Of a stretch of DNA of 64,000 nucleotides, positions 26,390 through 34,880 are shown one piece after another. Numbering within the stretch: position 1 is the stretch's first letter; each line of letters starts with the position of its first letter. Source of the DNA: Geobacteraceae bacterium (GTDB taxonomy: Bacteria > Desulfobacterota > Desulfuromonadia > Geobacterales > Pseudopelobacteraceae); contig JAAXTM010000002.1 in assembly GCA_013336525.1 (NCBI GenBank), positions 310,001 through 374,000 on the forward strand, given 5' to 3'. Both the position numbers and the translations under genes were made by a program. Under the pieces are notes generated by a model that was not told the origin of the DNA, searched no databases, and worked only from the letters and a program-made list of their open reading frames with translations.

Positions 26390-29206
26390 ATGCCCTCCGA
26401 ATCCAGGCTTAAAGAGTTTCAGACAGCAATAGCATCTTACGGCAAAGAAAACCTCGGGGAGCTACTGTATGCTCTTGACGAGAACACCAAACAACTGTCC
26501 GGCTGCGAACAGGTCCGCATTTATCTCGAAGACCTGACCCGCGGGACACTTTCCTGCGTTCATGCTACCGGACCACTTGGCAAAGAGCTGATTGAAACAA
26601 CGTTTCCGATAGTTTCGAATGAAACGATCGTTTCCAGCGTTTTTGCCAGCCAGCTCCCGGCAGATTTCAAGCTCTCCGGAGCCGCCATCAACTCGCCTGA
26701 TCATAAATTTGCCATTCGCTACAGGTTCCGCTCCAGCTACGTTATGCCTGTTGTCAGTCACGGCAAATCTATCGGTGTACTCTGTATAGACCAGGACCAT
26801 CCTGGCGAGGTATTAGGCAGCCATGCAAAAATGCAGCTGTCAGAGCTGGCCGCAATTGTGGCCGACCATCTTGATCAGGCCAGAATCTATCATCAGCAGG
26901 TCCGCCTGGCCAGACGTCTTGAAGAATTCAAGTCGCGTGAAGCAGCCGGAATGATGGTCAGATCGGCGGTAAAGCTTATTGAGAAAGTTTCTCTGGCTGC
27001 TGTGCTGGTGCCATGCCAGCAGGAGGGCGCCTCAGGAGCCCTGAAAACTCTTGCCAGCTACTCGGCGGATGAAACTCTGAAAAAAAAGTACGATCAACTG
27101 GGAGCACTGGATCTTCGCAAGGGGATGTCACTGATTTCCAACTACATTAACGATCAGGGTTTTATCATCGATGAACGCCTGTTAAAGCCGCTTTTCATCC
27201 CGGACCTGACTCAGCACAACCTGCAAAAACGCGCTTTGACCGAATCGTTGGAGCTCCGTTCCTTATACGTGGTACCACGATTTGACCAGGAAACTCGCCG
27301 CATAATTTGTCTGCTTAATTACTACTCTCATGACCTCTACCAGTTCAGCGATTTCGAGATGGGGCTGCTGCAGACGCATGCCGAGATGGTTGAAAAGGTC
27401 ATTAGTGAGGTTGGCGGGGAACACCTGGAAATCCGGGTTCTGTCCGAAATCAGTGATTTACTTAACGAGAGAACAGAGAGCCTGCAGCCGTTCTTAACCA
27501 GGGTACTTTCCAAGGCAACTGAACTGATCGGTGCTGACACCGGCAGCATCGCCGTCGTAACCGAGCGGGACGGTAAAAAGTGGCTGATAGTGGAGGACGA
27601 GAACGGCACAATTATCGGTGCAAAAAACAAGGAATGGCTGAAGAAATATATCCCGCCGTTAGTGGTCGGCGGCAGTGAATTGCCAAAAAACGAGCGGAGC
27701 CTGACCGGATATGTCGCTTTTACCAAACAACCGAAAATAACCGCCAGGGTTGAATCCGAACTACAGGGGGACGGCTTTCATCGTTCCATGAGTGCCCTTT
27801 TGAAAAGCGAAATTGCGGTCCCGATTATCTGTGATGACGAGGTCATCGCCGTAATCTGTCTCAACTCGCTTCAGTACGACTACTTCCGTGAAGAGCATCG
27901 CCGCATCCTGCAAATTATCGGCTCCCTGACGGCCCGCCACGTATCAGATCTGCAGCGCATCGAGCGCCTCCAGGGCGAGGTAAACCGTCTCACAACCGAT
28001 GTCGCCTACAAAGATCCTCATGTTTCCTCCTATCGACTGGGCAATATCATCGGCAACAGCCCGAAATCTCAAGAGGTTGTTGATTTTATTAACACTGTAT
28101 CACCGCCGCTCTTCAATCGCATCGTTTTCTGGTCGCAGAATATCCTGCAGGAAGCAACCATCGGACTCCCGTCAATCCTTGTAACCGGTCAGACCGGATC
28201 CGGTAAAGAGTTCTTTTTTAACAACCTCTACAACAAAATGAATGAGCTTTATCGCCGCGATATAAATCCTGGCGGCGAATTGCCGGTCAAAAAAACAAAT
28301 ATAGCGGCGTATTCTGGTGACTTGACTTATTCGGAACTGTTCGGGCACAAAAAGGGTGCTTTTACTGGTGCATATACCGACCGGCGCGGGATTTTGGAAG
28401 AGACTATCGGCGGCATCGTCTTTTTGGATGAAATCGGCGATGCCGATCCCAAAACACAGGTGCAGCTGCTCCGTTTTCTGGACAACGGAGGATTCATGCG
28501 TCTCGGTGACAACACCGAACGCTACAGCAGGGTCCTGCTTGTTGCTGCAACCAACAAGAATCTGGCCGACGAGATCGCTGCCGGCCGTTTTCGCGAGGAT
28601 TTATACCACCGACTTTCCGAACTTTCGATACGCCTGCCGTCACTCAATGAGCGCCGCGAGGACATACCTGATCTTTCAGTTCATTTTCTCGGCAAACTGT
28701 ACCGCACCTACCGTGCTGAGGGCGATACAGGGGAGACGCCACCCTATCTGTCCAAAGAAGCCAAAGAGATTCTGATGCGCCACAGCTACAAGGGCAACAT
28801 CAGGGAACTGCGCAGCATCTTGCTGCGGGCGCTGTTTTTCAGACAAAAGAGCGTTATAACCGGTGAAGCGATCAGCCTTGCCATCGCCGGTACTGGGTGT
28901 CTGGAAGAACGCAGACAGCCATCGGTTACCCAGGATCTGGACCAGCGACTTGCGGGTGAAATAATTGACAAGATCACGACGGGTGGTGATTTCTGGTCAG
29001 ACATTTATGAGCCGTTTTCGCGCAGCGATATTTCTCGCGAAACGGTGCGCCTTGTTATAGAAAAAGCCAGGGCAAAGGCCGGCAAGACCATGCCGGCGGT
29101 GGCGCGTTATCTCAATGCACTTACGGATGGAGTGGAAAAAGAAGAGGAGCAGCGGCAGCTGTTTCGATTTAAGAATTTTTTGTACAAGACGGTAAAGATT
29201 GGCTAA
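26390..29206 (+). CDS. Sigma-54-dependent activator with multiple GAF domains
   Basis: A 938-residue regulator. Residues about 15-170, 190-340 and 345-530 look like three GAF-type sensor domains (for example YVMPVVSHGKSIGVLCIDQ and IAVPIICDDEVIAVICLNS). The AAA+ domain (about 555-830) has Walker A GQTGSGKE near residue 600, the sigma-54 contact loop GAFTGA near 656, Walker B IVFLDEIGD and an arginine-finger region FREDLYHRL. GAFTGA is intact, so it should activate RNA polymerase with sigma-54. The C-terminus (AKAGKTMPAVARYLN) may be a degenerate Fis-type helix-turn-helix; DNA binding is therefore uncertain. The ribosome site is AGGAG. Ligand of the GAF domains is unknown. Nearness to flgM hints at a motility role, but this is weak. 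Confidence 0.87.
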   Translation: MPSESRLKEFQTAIASYGKENLGELLYALDENTKQLSGCEQVRIYLEDLTRGTLSCVHATGPLGKELIETTFPIVSNETIVSSVFASQLPADFKLSGAAINSPDHKFAIRYRFRSSYVMPVVSHGKSIGVLCIDQDHPGEVLGSHAKMQLSELAAIVADHLDQARIYHQQVRLARRLEEFKSREAAGMMVRSAVKLIEKVSLAAVLVPCQQEGASGALKTLASYSADETLKKKYDQLGALDLRKGMSLISNYINDQGFIIDERLLKPLFIPDLTQHNLQKRALTESLELRSLYVVPRFDQETRRIICLLNYYSHDLYQFSDFEMGLLQTHAEMVEKVISEVGGEHLEIRVLSEISDLLNERTESLQPFLTRVLSKATELIGADTGSIAVVTERDGKKWLIVEDENGTIIGAKNKEWLKKYIPPLVVGGSELPKNERSLTGYVAFTKQPKITARVESELQGDGFHRSMSALLKSEIAVPIICDDEVIAVICLNSLQYDYFREEHRRILQIIGSLTARHVSDLQRIERLQGEVNRLTTDVAYKDPHVSSYRLGNIIGNSPKSQEVVDFINTVSPPLFNRIVFWSQNILQEATIGLPSILVTGQTGSGKEFFFNNLYNKMNELYRRDINPGGELPVKKTNIAAYSGDLTYSELFGHKKGAFTGAYTDRRGILEETIGGIVFLDEIGDADPKTQVQLLRFLDNGGFMRLGDNTERYSRVLLVAATNKNLADEIAAGRFREDLYHRLSELSIRLPSLNERREDIPDLSVHFLGKLYRTYRAEGDTGETPPYLSKEAKEILMRHSYKGNIRELRSILLRALFFRQKSVITGEAISLAIAGTGCLEERRQPSVTQDLDQRLAGEIIDKITTGGDFWSDIYEPFSRSDISRETVRLVIEKARAKAGKTMPAVARYLNALTDGVEKEEEQRQLFRFKNFLYKTVKIG

Positions 29207-29230
29207 CAATCCGTCATTACAACTTTGAAA

Positions 29231-29273
29231 ATAATAGCCCCGCTGGATATTTCCGACGGGGCTATTATTTTGC
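29231..29273. terminator. Bidirectional intrinsic terminator
   Basis: ATAATAGCCCCG (29231-29242) and CGGGGCTATTAT (29257-29268) form a 12-base-pair stem with a 14-base loop, with T-rich sequence on both sides. It lies between the convergent ends of the sigma-54 activator gene (29206) and the cytochrome gene (29296) and can end both transcripts. Confidence 0.88.
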
Positions 29274-29295
29274 TGTAAATTAATCTTGTAGTGAA

Positions 29296-30978
29296 CTACC
29301 AGCTCTCGTTGCTATGCGACTCGGTCTTAGCGCCAATATGACAGGAACCATTACAAGTAACAGCACCGGTGCTTGTATTCTGGGTTATTGTGATGGTATC
29401 AGCTACGGTGTAGCGGGCCGGATTTTTGGCTATTATAACATCTTTAACTGTTTTTAATATTCTATTAGAATTACCATGGACTGCTGTGCCGGTCCCACCG
29501 CCAAAATGGCAGTAGTCACAGTTGGTAATGGCATTGTGTTTACTATGATCTCCGTTCCTGTTAGGAAAGGTTGACCCATTCGGCCAGCCATTGATGGCAC
29601 TAACGCCATGGCAGTCCCAGCAGGATGACGTGCCTACAGGAACTTTCAGCCCATTGATATGACAGCCTGTACAGTTAGGAGCGACCCCCACAGCAACCGG
29701 ATATGTGCCACCGGCACTGTTGCTGTGACACGCGATACAAGTACTCCATGGCGTGGTGCCTGCAATGCTCAAATGCAATGACCCCTGGAAGGGGAAAGCA
29801 TGTCCGGCACTTGTCTCCACAGTTCCATTTATATGCTTGGTCAAATCAGTAAAACCCGTTCCTGCTGCGTTCACATGCAAGTGACATCCAATGCAGTCAG
29901 CCGCGATCTTGCCTGAATGTATCGCAGTAGCTGGCGGATACCCGTGACAGGTACCGCAACCGGAAGCTGTCAGATAATCCGTCTGGTTCCATACCGGAGA
30001 CTTGTTTGTACCACCGGTCAAAGTTGACCCGTGACAATAAGTATTTGCACAGACACCGCCTGCAGGCGTATATGACGGCACCAAAGAACCGGTTGTAGCT
30101 AATACACCAAAAACAACATCATTAGTACCGTTTCTATGCAGGCCAAAGACCGTCGGGATGCTTGGCACTGAGTGGCACTCCGAACAGGCTGTGTTGGCAG
30201 CAATAACTGACGCATTTAAATGTTTTACATGGGCACCAACTTTAGAATCACTTGTTGCAGTAGCTCCCGCCAGTGACTTGAAAGGACTGGTTGTCGAAAT
30301 GCTATGGCATGCATCACAGTTGCTGGTTTTTCTAACGTCGCCATGACACATGCTGGCGGTGAAGCAATCCGGAGTTCCACCCTTAAATGATCCGGCGGGT
30401 GAATTAGCAAACAATTGCAGCCCGGGAGCAGCAAGGTTCGGTGTTGATGAGTTATGACATCCTGCACACACCGATGCGTTATTCGGGCCGGTTGCCGTGT
30501 GAGTGATCGGGCCGACTGAAGGCCAGCCGGCAGGGTGCGGCGCTGTTGTATGACAGCGCAGACAGTCCTTCTGACTGTTTCCGCCTCCGCGGTAATCTGC
30601 TCCGTGGCAGTTTGCACAGAATGCCATGCCATCAGATCCGGCAGGAGCTGCCTTTGCATGGGCTCCGTGAGCATCCGGTGCACTCCAGCCTGCCGGGTGG
30701 CCGACAGGGCCTTGAGCATGACATGTTATCCCGTTTCTATCGACACTGAAACAGCTGACCCTGCTGATTCCCCCGGTCAAATCGGAGCCGTGGCACTCTA
30801 CGCATTTATCCGGAGCAGAGAGGTATGCTGCTGGATGACTGCCCCCATTTACTGCAACAAGCCAGCCGGCAGGATGTTTGCCGGATTGATCCAGGATAAT
30901 AGCATTGTCATTAGCGTTGCTGCATCCCAAAATAGTTATAAACATGAGCACAATTAAACAGCTGTTTAATTTTATCAT
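29296..30978 (-). CDS. Multihaem c-type cytochrome lipoprotein (outer-surface type)
   Basis: A 560-residue exported protein with a lipobox ITILGC. I count twelve canonical CxxCH haem sites: CVECH, CANCH, CLRCH, CAGCH, CDACH, CSECH, CGTCH, CIGCH, CIACH, CTGCH, CWDCH and CDYCH. There are also expanded motifs: CX4CH (CANTYCH) and CX3CH (CNGSCH), and more doubtful CX5CH (CFTASMCH) and CX10CH spacings. Proteins with mixed CxxCH and CX4CH sites are characteristic of Geobacter extracellular electron transfer. It is the last gene of a porin, pentahaem, multihaem operon, starting nine bases after the pentahaem gene. It most likely takes electrons through the outer membrane to metal oxides or electrodes. 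The order is reminiscent of the ext-type conduits; orthology to a named one is not established. Confidence 0.88.
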   Translation of the reverse strand: MIKLNSCLIVLMFITILGCSNANDNAIILDQSGKHPAGWLVAVNGGSHPAAYLSAPDKCVECHGSDLTGGISRVSCFSVDRNGITCHAQGPVGHPAGWSAPDAHGAHAKAAPAGSDGMAFCANCHGADYRGGGNSQKDCLRCHTTAPHPAGWPSVGPITHTATGPNNASVCAGCHNSSTPNLAAPGLQLFANSPAGSFKGGTPDCFTASMCHGDVRKTSNCDACHSISTTSPFKSLAGATATSDSKVGAHVKHLNASVIAANTACSECHSVPSIPTVFGLHRNGTNDVVFGVLATTGSLVPSYTPAGGVCANTYCHGSTLTGGTNKSPVWNQTDYLTASGCGTCHGYPPATAIHSGKIAADCIGCHLHVNAAGTGFTDLTKHINGTVETSAGHAFPFQGSLHLSIAGTTPWSTCIACHSNSAGGTYPVAVGVAPNCTGCHINGLKVPVGTSSCWDCHGVSAINGWPNGSTFPNRNGDHSKHNAITNCDYCHFGGGTGTAVHGNSNRILKTVKDVIIAKNPARYTVADTITITQNTSTGAVTCNGSCHIGAKTESHSNESW

Positions 30979-30987
30979 AAAGGACTC

Positions 30988-31464
30988 CTATCGATGGCAT
31001 GCTATGCAGCGTTCATTATTGGCTCTGCCGTGGCAACGGTAGCAGCTGGCCGGATCGAGTTTTCCTTCAATCTTGTGCAACGTCATAAAATTTCCGCGAT
31101 GCTGAAATTCGCGTTCAGGGCGATGGCCATAGACGGTTGACGGTTTCATTTCAATCTTATTAGTGTGGCAGTCATTACAAAAGGAGCCTTGGTGACAGGC
31201 GGAACAGAGTCGGTCATCCGACGCTGCGTAGAAACGGTGGTTCTTGACAAAAACCGGTGTGTGACTGAATGAATTACGGTCCTTCAAGGTTACATTCTGC
31301 TCGCCTTTATGACATTCGCTGCAGTCTACCTGCTGTCCAACGGCCAGCACTTTGGGGTGCGAGCCGGGGAGGTCCGGAATGGTTTTCATCTGTGAGCAGG
31401 AAGTTACTATGCCTACAATCCCGACTGCTGCAAGGAGTAGAAGCCTGATATTAGTTTTTCTCAT
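30988..31464 (-). CDS. Pentahaem c-type cytochrome lipoprotein
   Basis: A 158-residue lipoprotein (lipobox IVTSC) with five CxxCH sites: CSECH, CSACH, CNDCH, CYRCH and CIACH. Several extra histidines (HPK, HTP, HRF, HGR, HRP) could serve as distal ligands for bis-His haems. The spacing resembles small NrfH/c3-like chains that feed electrons into an outer-membrane porin. The start overlaps the porin stop by four bases (ATGA, 31461-31464), so the porin and this cytochrome are made together, as expected for subunits of one conduit. Whether it faces the periplasm or the outside cannot be told from sequence; with a lipid anchor it should be tethered to a membrane. Confidence 0.88.
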   Translation of the reverse strand: MRKTNIRLLLLAAVGIVGIVTSCSQMKTIPDLPGSHPKVLAVGQQVDCSECHKGEQNVTLKDRNSFSHTPVFVKNHRFYAASDDRLCSACHQGSFCNDCHTNKIEMKPSTVYGHRPEREFQHRGNFMTLHKIEGKLDPASCYRCHGRANNERCIACHR

Positions 31465-32777
31465 TTTTTCCCTCCGATAGCATTGTAGGTCATGTTGTAG
31501 GTCAAGCGGAGCAGAGCTTTTGACTCTTCGATAAATTGAGGGTTTCTGCCGTAACTGAAATCTCCGGAGAGTGCCAGAGCAGGATTTATGTGATAACCAA
31601 GTGAGGCTGTTGCCTCCCAGGCACGGTTTTCTTCGTAAATACTATCTTTGAAAAAGTCGCCAAGGACGTCAATTGCAGCGAAGTATGTTCTGGTATCGCG
31701 CGTGGCGTAAAAGCGCAGTTCGTGGTAGGAGGCTGATGGATTGGGGGTTATAGCGAACCCTTGTCCGGCGTTTAAATAGTGGTAGCCTATGCCTCCATGG
31801 ATGGAGTTGTCTGCGAAGTTAACCCGGATTTCTCCGCCATAGCGCTCGGCAGTCCCAAATTCGCGGGTATATTTTTTGTAGTCGACAACTACTCCAAGGT
31901 TTTTATTAACTTTATGCAATAATCTCCCCCCGACCGAACTGGATTTATCATTGGGATTGAGTACTGCAGCTGTAAAAGAGGTCCATGGGTAGAGATAACT
32001 CTGGTCATGCTGCTGGTTGAATTCACCAGTCAGTACCAATTGCGGGACCAGTTTGATATTAAGCAGATAACTGTGCTCGGCAAACTTTTTGATTTCAGGG
32101 TCATAGCTGCTGTGCCCGATGATGTCAATCGTCTGGATGGGGGTTATCCAGATATCGCCCCCTATCCTGCGGTAATCCCTGGTAACGCGAGAAAGAAGTG
32201 TTGGTGCGGCGCTTTCGTAGACTCCTGACAACCCAACCTCAAGTAAACCCCTGTAATGATAATTGGCGCGTCCACCTGTAACAGCGTCCCCTCTGCCGTC
32301 GCTGTTTTCACCAACGATATCTGCAGCATGTACGGTTGCCCCGCCGAAAACAGACAGACCAAAACCCAGCGGCAGGTCGGTACGTGAGCTGATACCGTCG
32401 ATATGCTCGTTTACGATGCCTTCATGAATAAAGAGTCTCCCTGCGCGGATATTGGTGTTTGCCTGTTTGAAACGGTACTGCAGGTAACCATAGGTTAGAT
32501 TCCCGGCGGCTTTGTCATCATTGTAGCTTTTACCGTCCAGGTCAGCCCGTCCCCAACCATAGAAGTGAAGTGACATGTTGCCATCACCCAGCTTGTCAGC
32601 AGTCAGACCAAGGAATTGGGTGGCAGGAAGCAGTGTCTCCTTTTTAGCACCCTCTATATCACTCTGGCGAATGCCAAGAATAGTGCTTGAGTCAACCGTT
32701 ACATCTGCTGCCGTGACGCCGGCGGGAAGAGTGAAAAGTGATGCTGCGCAAAGAATGGTGCAACACGTTTTCTTCAT
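31461..32777 (-). CDS. Outer-membrane beta-barrel porin of an electron conduit
   Basis: A 438-residue protein with signal peptide (ending GVTAAD) and alternating amphipathic strands with many aromatic residues throughout, for example GNLTYGYLQYRFKQANTNIRAGRLFIHEG and ALLRLTYNMTYNAIGG at the end. This pattern suggests a large beta-barrel. It is first in an operon with two cytochrome lipoproteins. In known porin-cytochrome complexes of Geobacter the barrel sheathes a cytochrome so that electrons cross the outer membrane, and this is the most probable role. An unknown number of strands and lack of a known family motif leave other porin roles possible. No clear promoter was found in 32778-32930; the leuA terminator lies just upstream. 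Confidence 0.8.
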   Translation of the reverse strand: MKKTCCTILCAASLFTLPAGVTAADVTVDSSTILGIRQSDIEGAKKETLLPATQFLGLTADKLGDGNMSLHFYGWGRADLDGKSYNDDKAAGNLTYGYLQYRFKQANTNIRAGRLFIHEGIVNEHIDGISSRTDLPLGFGLSVFGGATVHAADIVGENSDGRGDAVTGGRANYHYRGLLEVGLSGVYESAAPTLLSRVTRDYRRIGGDIWITPIQTIDIIGHSSYDPEIKKFAEHSYLLNIKLVPQLVLTGEFNQQHDQSYLYPWTSFTAAVLNPNDKSSSVGGRLLHKVNKNLGVVVDYKKYTREFGTAERYGGEIRVNFADNSIHGGIGYHYLNAGQGFAITPNPSASYHELRFYATRDTRTYFAAIDVLGDFFKDSIYEENRAWEATASLGYHINPALALSGDFSYGRNPQFIEESKALLRLTYNMTYNAIGGKK

Positions 32778-32929
32778 GGGGCGACTCCTGTATTTAATGA
32801 TGGAAACACAGTGATTTAGTTGATAATACCTCTATTTTTGAGCTTTGCAACTTAAGTTATAAATAAATATGCTGTTTTAATATATCATTAACAGGACAAT
32901 AGCCATCTTTTTTGTCTCGTACCCAATAA

Positions 32930-32959
32930 ATGAAAAACCGGACAAATCCGGTTTTTCAT
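32930..32959 (-). terminator. Intrinsic terminator after leuA
   Basis: ATGAAAAACCGGA (32930-32942) and TCCGGTTTTTCAT (32947-32959) pair perfectly around a four-base loop, just past the leuA stop (32973). Reading leftward, the stem itself ends in TTTTTCAT, giving a U-rich tail. It separates leuA from the downstream porin operon. Confidence 0.8.
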
Positions 32960-32972
32960 ACTGAGACGCCTG

Positions 32973-34526
32973 TTATATAGCGTCGGTCAGCCGCTTCTGT
33001 TTGCTGGTCAATCGATTAAGAGCATGGATATATGCTTTGGCTGAAGCAACGATAATATCTGTCGAAGCACCTTTGCCGACGACCGTATGGGTCCCTTCGC
33101 TGACCCGCACGGTCACCTCACCCTGCGCATCTGTACCGCCGGTAATGGAACCGACGTTGTATTGGGTCAGTTTTGCCTTTGACTTGGTCAGCTTTTTGAT
33201 TGCCTTGAACACCGAATCTACCGGCCCGTCACCCAGTTCTGCAGTACGTACGGTAACACCGTTAACTTCCATCTGGACCGTTGCTGTTGCCACAGTAAAC
33301 GAACCGCAGGTGACTGTTACATGATCAAGCTTATACTGATCCTCTTCACGAGCCTCATCAGAAACGATCGCGTCCAGATCTTCATCAAAGACCTCTTTTT
33401 TCAGGTCAGCCAGATCCTTGAAGCGGTCAAAGGCACGATTAATCTTCTCTTCATCCAAATCATAGCCAAGTTCTTCCAGGCGTTTTTTGAAGGCATGACG
33501 ACCGGAATGTTTGCCAAGCACAAGGGACCCGGCCAGAAGCCCTACCGATTCCGGGGTCATGATTTCGTAAGTTGTTTTTTCCATCAGCATACCGTGCTGG
33601 TGTATGCCCGCTTCATGAGCAAAGGCGTTAGCACCGACAATGGATTTATTCGGCTGCACGGCAATGCCGGTTACAGTCGTTAACAAACGACTGGTCGGTG
33701 TAAGCTGTTCAGTTACTATGTTGGTTGCAAAGGGAAGGATGTCGCGCCTGGTTTTCAGGATCATGACGAACTCTTCCAGCGAACAGTTTCCAGCCCGCTC
33801 GCCAATGCCGTTGATCGTACACTCTACCTGTCCGGCACCGGCCTGTATTGCCGCAATTGAGTTGGCGACCGACAGTCCCAGATCGTTATGGCAGTGTACC
33901 GAAATGATCGCTTTATCAATGTTAGGAACATTGTCTTTAAGGTATTTGATGATGTTGAAATATTCGAACGGAATCGTATAACCAACCGTGTCCGGGATAT
34001 TGACTGTTGTTGCGCCGGCGGCAATCACGGCTTCTACAACTTCAGCAAGGAATGGCAAGCGGGTACGGACTGCATCCTCACAGGAAAATTCAACATTAGG
34101 GGTATACGAGGCGGCACGCTTCACCGCTTTAACAGCCGAAGCAAGTACTTTGGCCGGTTCCATCTGCAGCTTGTATTTCATATGGATGTCAGAAGTGGCG
34201 ATAAAAGTGTGAATGCGCCCCTTCTCGCCGGCAAACTTCAGAGCTTCCCAGGCGCGATCAATATCTTTTTCGCTGGAACGGCACAGTCCGGCAATTTCCG
34301 GCCCTTTGATTGTCTGGGCTATCTTTTTAACCGCTTCAAAATCCCCTTCGGATGCAATTGGAAAGCCGGCCTCAATGACATCGACATTCAGTTTCTGCAG
34401 TTGTCTGGCGATTCGCAGTTTTTCCTCGATGTTCATGCTGTTGCCGGGCGCCTGCTCACCATCCCTCAGCGTTGTATCAAAAATCCTGATAATCTTGCGG
34501 TCATCTTTCTTCGCTGCCTTTGCCAT
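32973..34526 (-). CDS. leuA: 2-isopropylmalate synthase
   Basis: A 517-residue enzyme catalysing the first committed step of leucine synthesis from acetyl-CoA and 2-ketoisovalerate. The catalytic signature DTTLRDGEQAPG, the metal-binding HCHND motif (SVHCHNDLG) and the C-terminal leucine-sensing domain (GGTDAQGEVTVRV) are present. The start at 34526 (MAKAAKKDDRK) has a GGGGTG ribosome site six bases upstream; the longer frame to 34655 runs through the T-box terminator and is not real. Expression should be controlled at two levels: T-box antitermination in the leader and leucine feedback through the C-terminal domain. Homocitrate synthase or citramalate synthase are less likely given the leucine T-box. 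Confidence 0.94.
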   Translation of the reverse strand: MAKAAKKDDRKIIRIFDTTLRDGEQAPGNSMNIEEKLRIARQLQKLNVDVIEAGFPIASEGDFEAVKKIAQTIKGPEIAGLCRSSEKDIDRAWEALKFAGEKGRIHTFIATSDIHMKYKLQMEPAKVLASAVKAVKRAASYTPNVEFSCEDAVRTRLPFLAEVVEAVIAAGATTVNIPDTVGYTIPFEYFNIIKYLKDNVPNIDKAIISVHCHNDLGLSVANSIAAIQAGAGQVECTINGIGERAGNCSLEEFVMILKTRRDILPFATNIVTEQLTPTSRLLTTVTGIAVQPNKSIVGANAFAHEAGIHQHGMLMEKTTYEIMTPESVGLLAGSLVLGKHSGRHAFKKRLEELGYDLDEEKINRAFDRFKDLADLKKEVFDEDLDAIVSDEAREEDQYKLDHVTVTCGSFTVATATVQMEVNGVTVRTAELGDGPVDSVFKAIKKLTKSKAKLTQYNVGSITGGTDAQGEVTVRVSEGTHTVVGKGASTDIIVASAKAYIHALNRLTSKQKRLTDAI

Positions 34527-34591
34527 TGTCTGCACCCCTTTCATGTCTTGCGAAATCGCTTGCTTTTTCGCATATTTTTTCAGTCGCCTAA

Positions 34592-34822
34592 AATAAAAAG
34601 ACCTCTGCCCCAATATTTGGGGCAGAGGTCTTGAACCATCCGCGGTACCACCCAATTCGCCTTAAAAAACAGGCCTCAATACACCTTTAACGCAGGCTCA
34701 CGACTCTGACTACCTGTCACCAGAGCGGCTCCAAGGCGAGTTCACCACAATGCTTACCGGTTCGCACCAGCCACCGGCTCTCTTAAAAGCACTTAAATGG
34801 TTACTACTCCTCTTCATTGCCT
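34592..34822 (-). promoter_or_regulatory. T-box riboswitch leader of leuA, Leu (CUC) specifier
   Basis: Read leftward, the leader starts with GAGGAGTAGTAA (34812-34801) and has a Stem I distal hairpin (AGAGAGCCGGTGGC... at about 34784). The candidate specifier is CTC (34740-34738) within GTGAACTCGCC, a leucine codon. The T-box proper, TGGTACCGCGG (34650-34640), is the bulge that pairs with the tRNA acceptor end. It is followed by a terminator stem AGACCTCTGCCCC / GGGGCAGAGGTCT with a T tract (34633-34592). Uncharged tRNA-Leu should favour the antiterminator and switch leuA on. T-boxes are mostly a Gram-positive device; leuA T-boxes are known in some delta-proteobacteria including Geobacter. 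Confidence 0.93.
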
Positions 34823-34835
34823 TTACAATTAATGC

Positions 34836-34865
34836 ATAGTAGAAAAATTAACGCCTTAAAGTCAA
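34836..34865 (-). promoter_or_regulatory. Sigma-70-type promoter of the leuA T-box leader
   Basis: TTGACT (34865-34860) and TACTAT (34841-34836) lie 18 bases apart, placing transcription start near 34829, a few bases before the T-box Stem I. Matches are five of six and four of six to consensus. Confidence 0.6.
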
Positions 34866-34880
34866 GCTCAAAATAAAACT

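Noticed and set aside
30680-30740. CX10CH spacing in the multihaem cytochrome as a definite haem site
   Set aside because: No well-established haem attachment at such a long spacing; kept only as a question in the findings.
34527-34655. Upstream extension of leuA to 34655
   Set aside because: It would code through the T-box terminator and antiterminator; the ATG at 34526 has the ribosome site.
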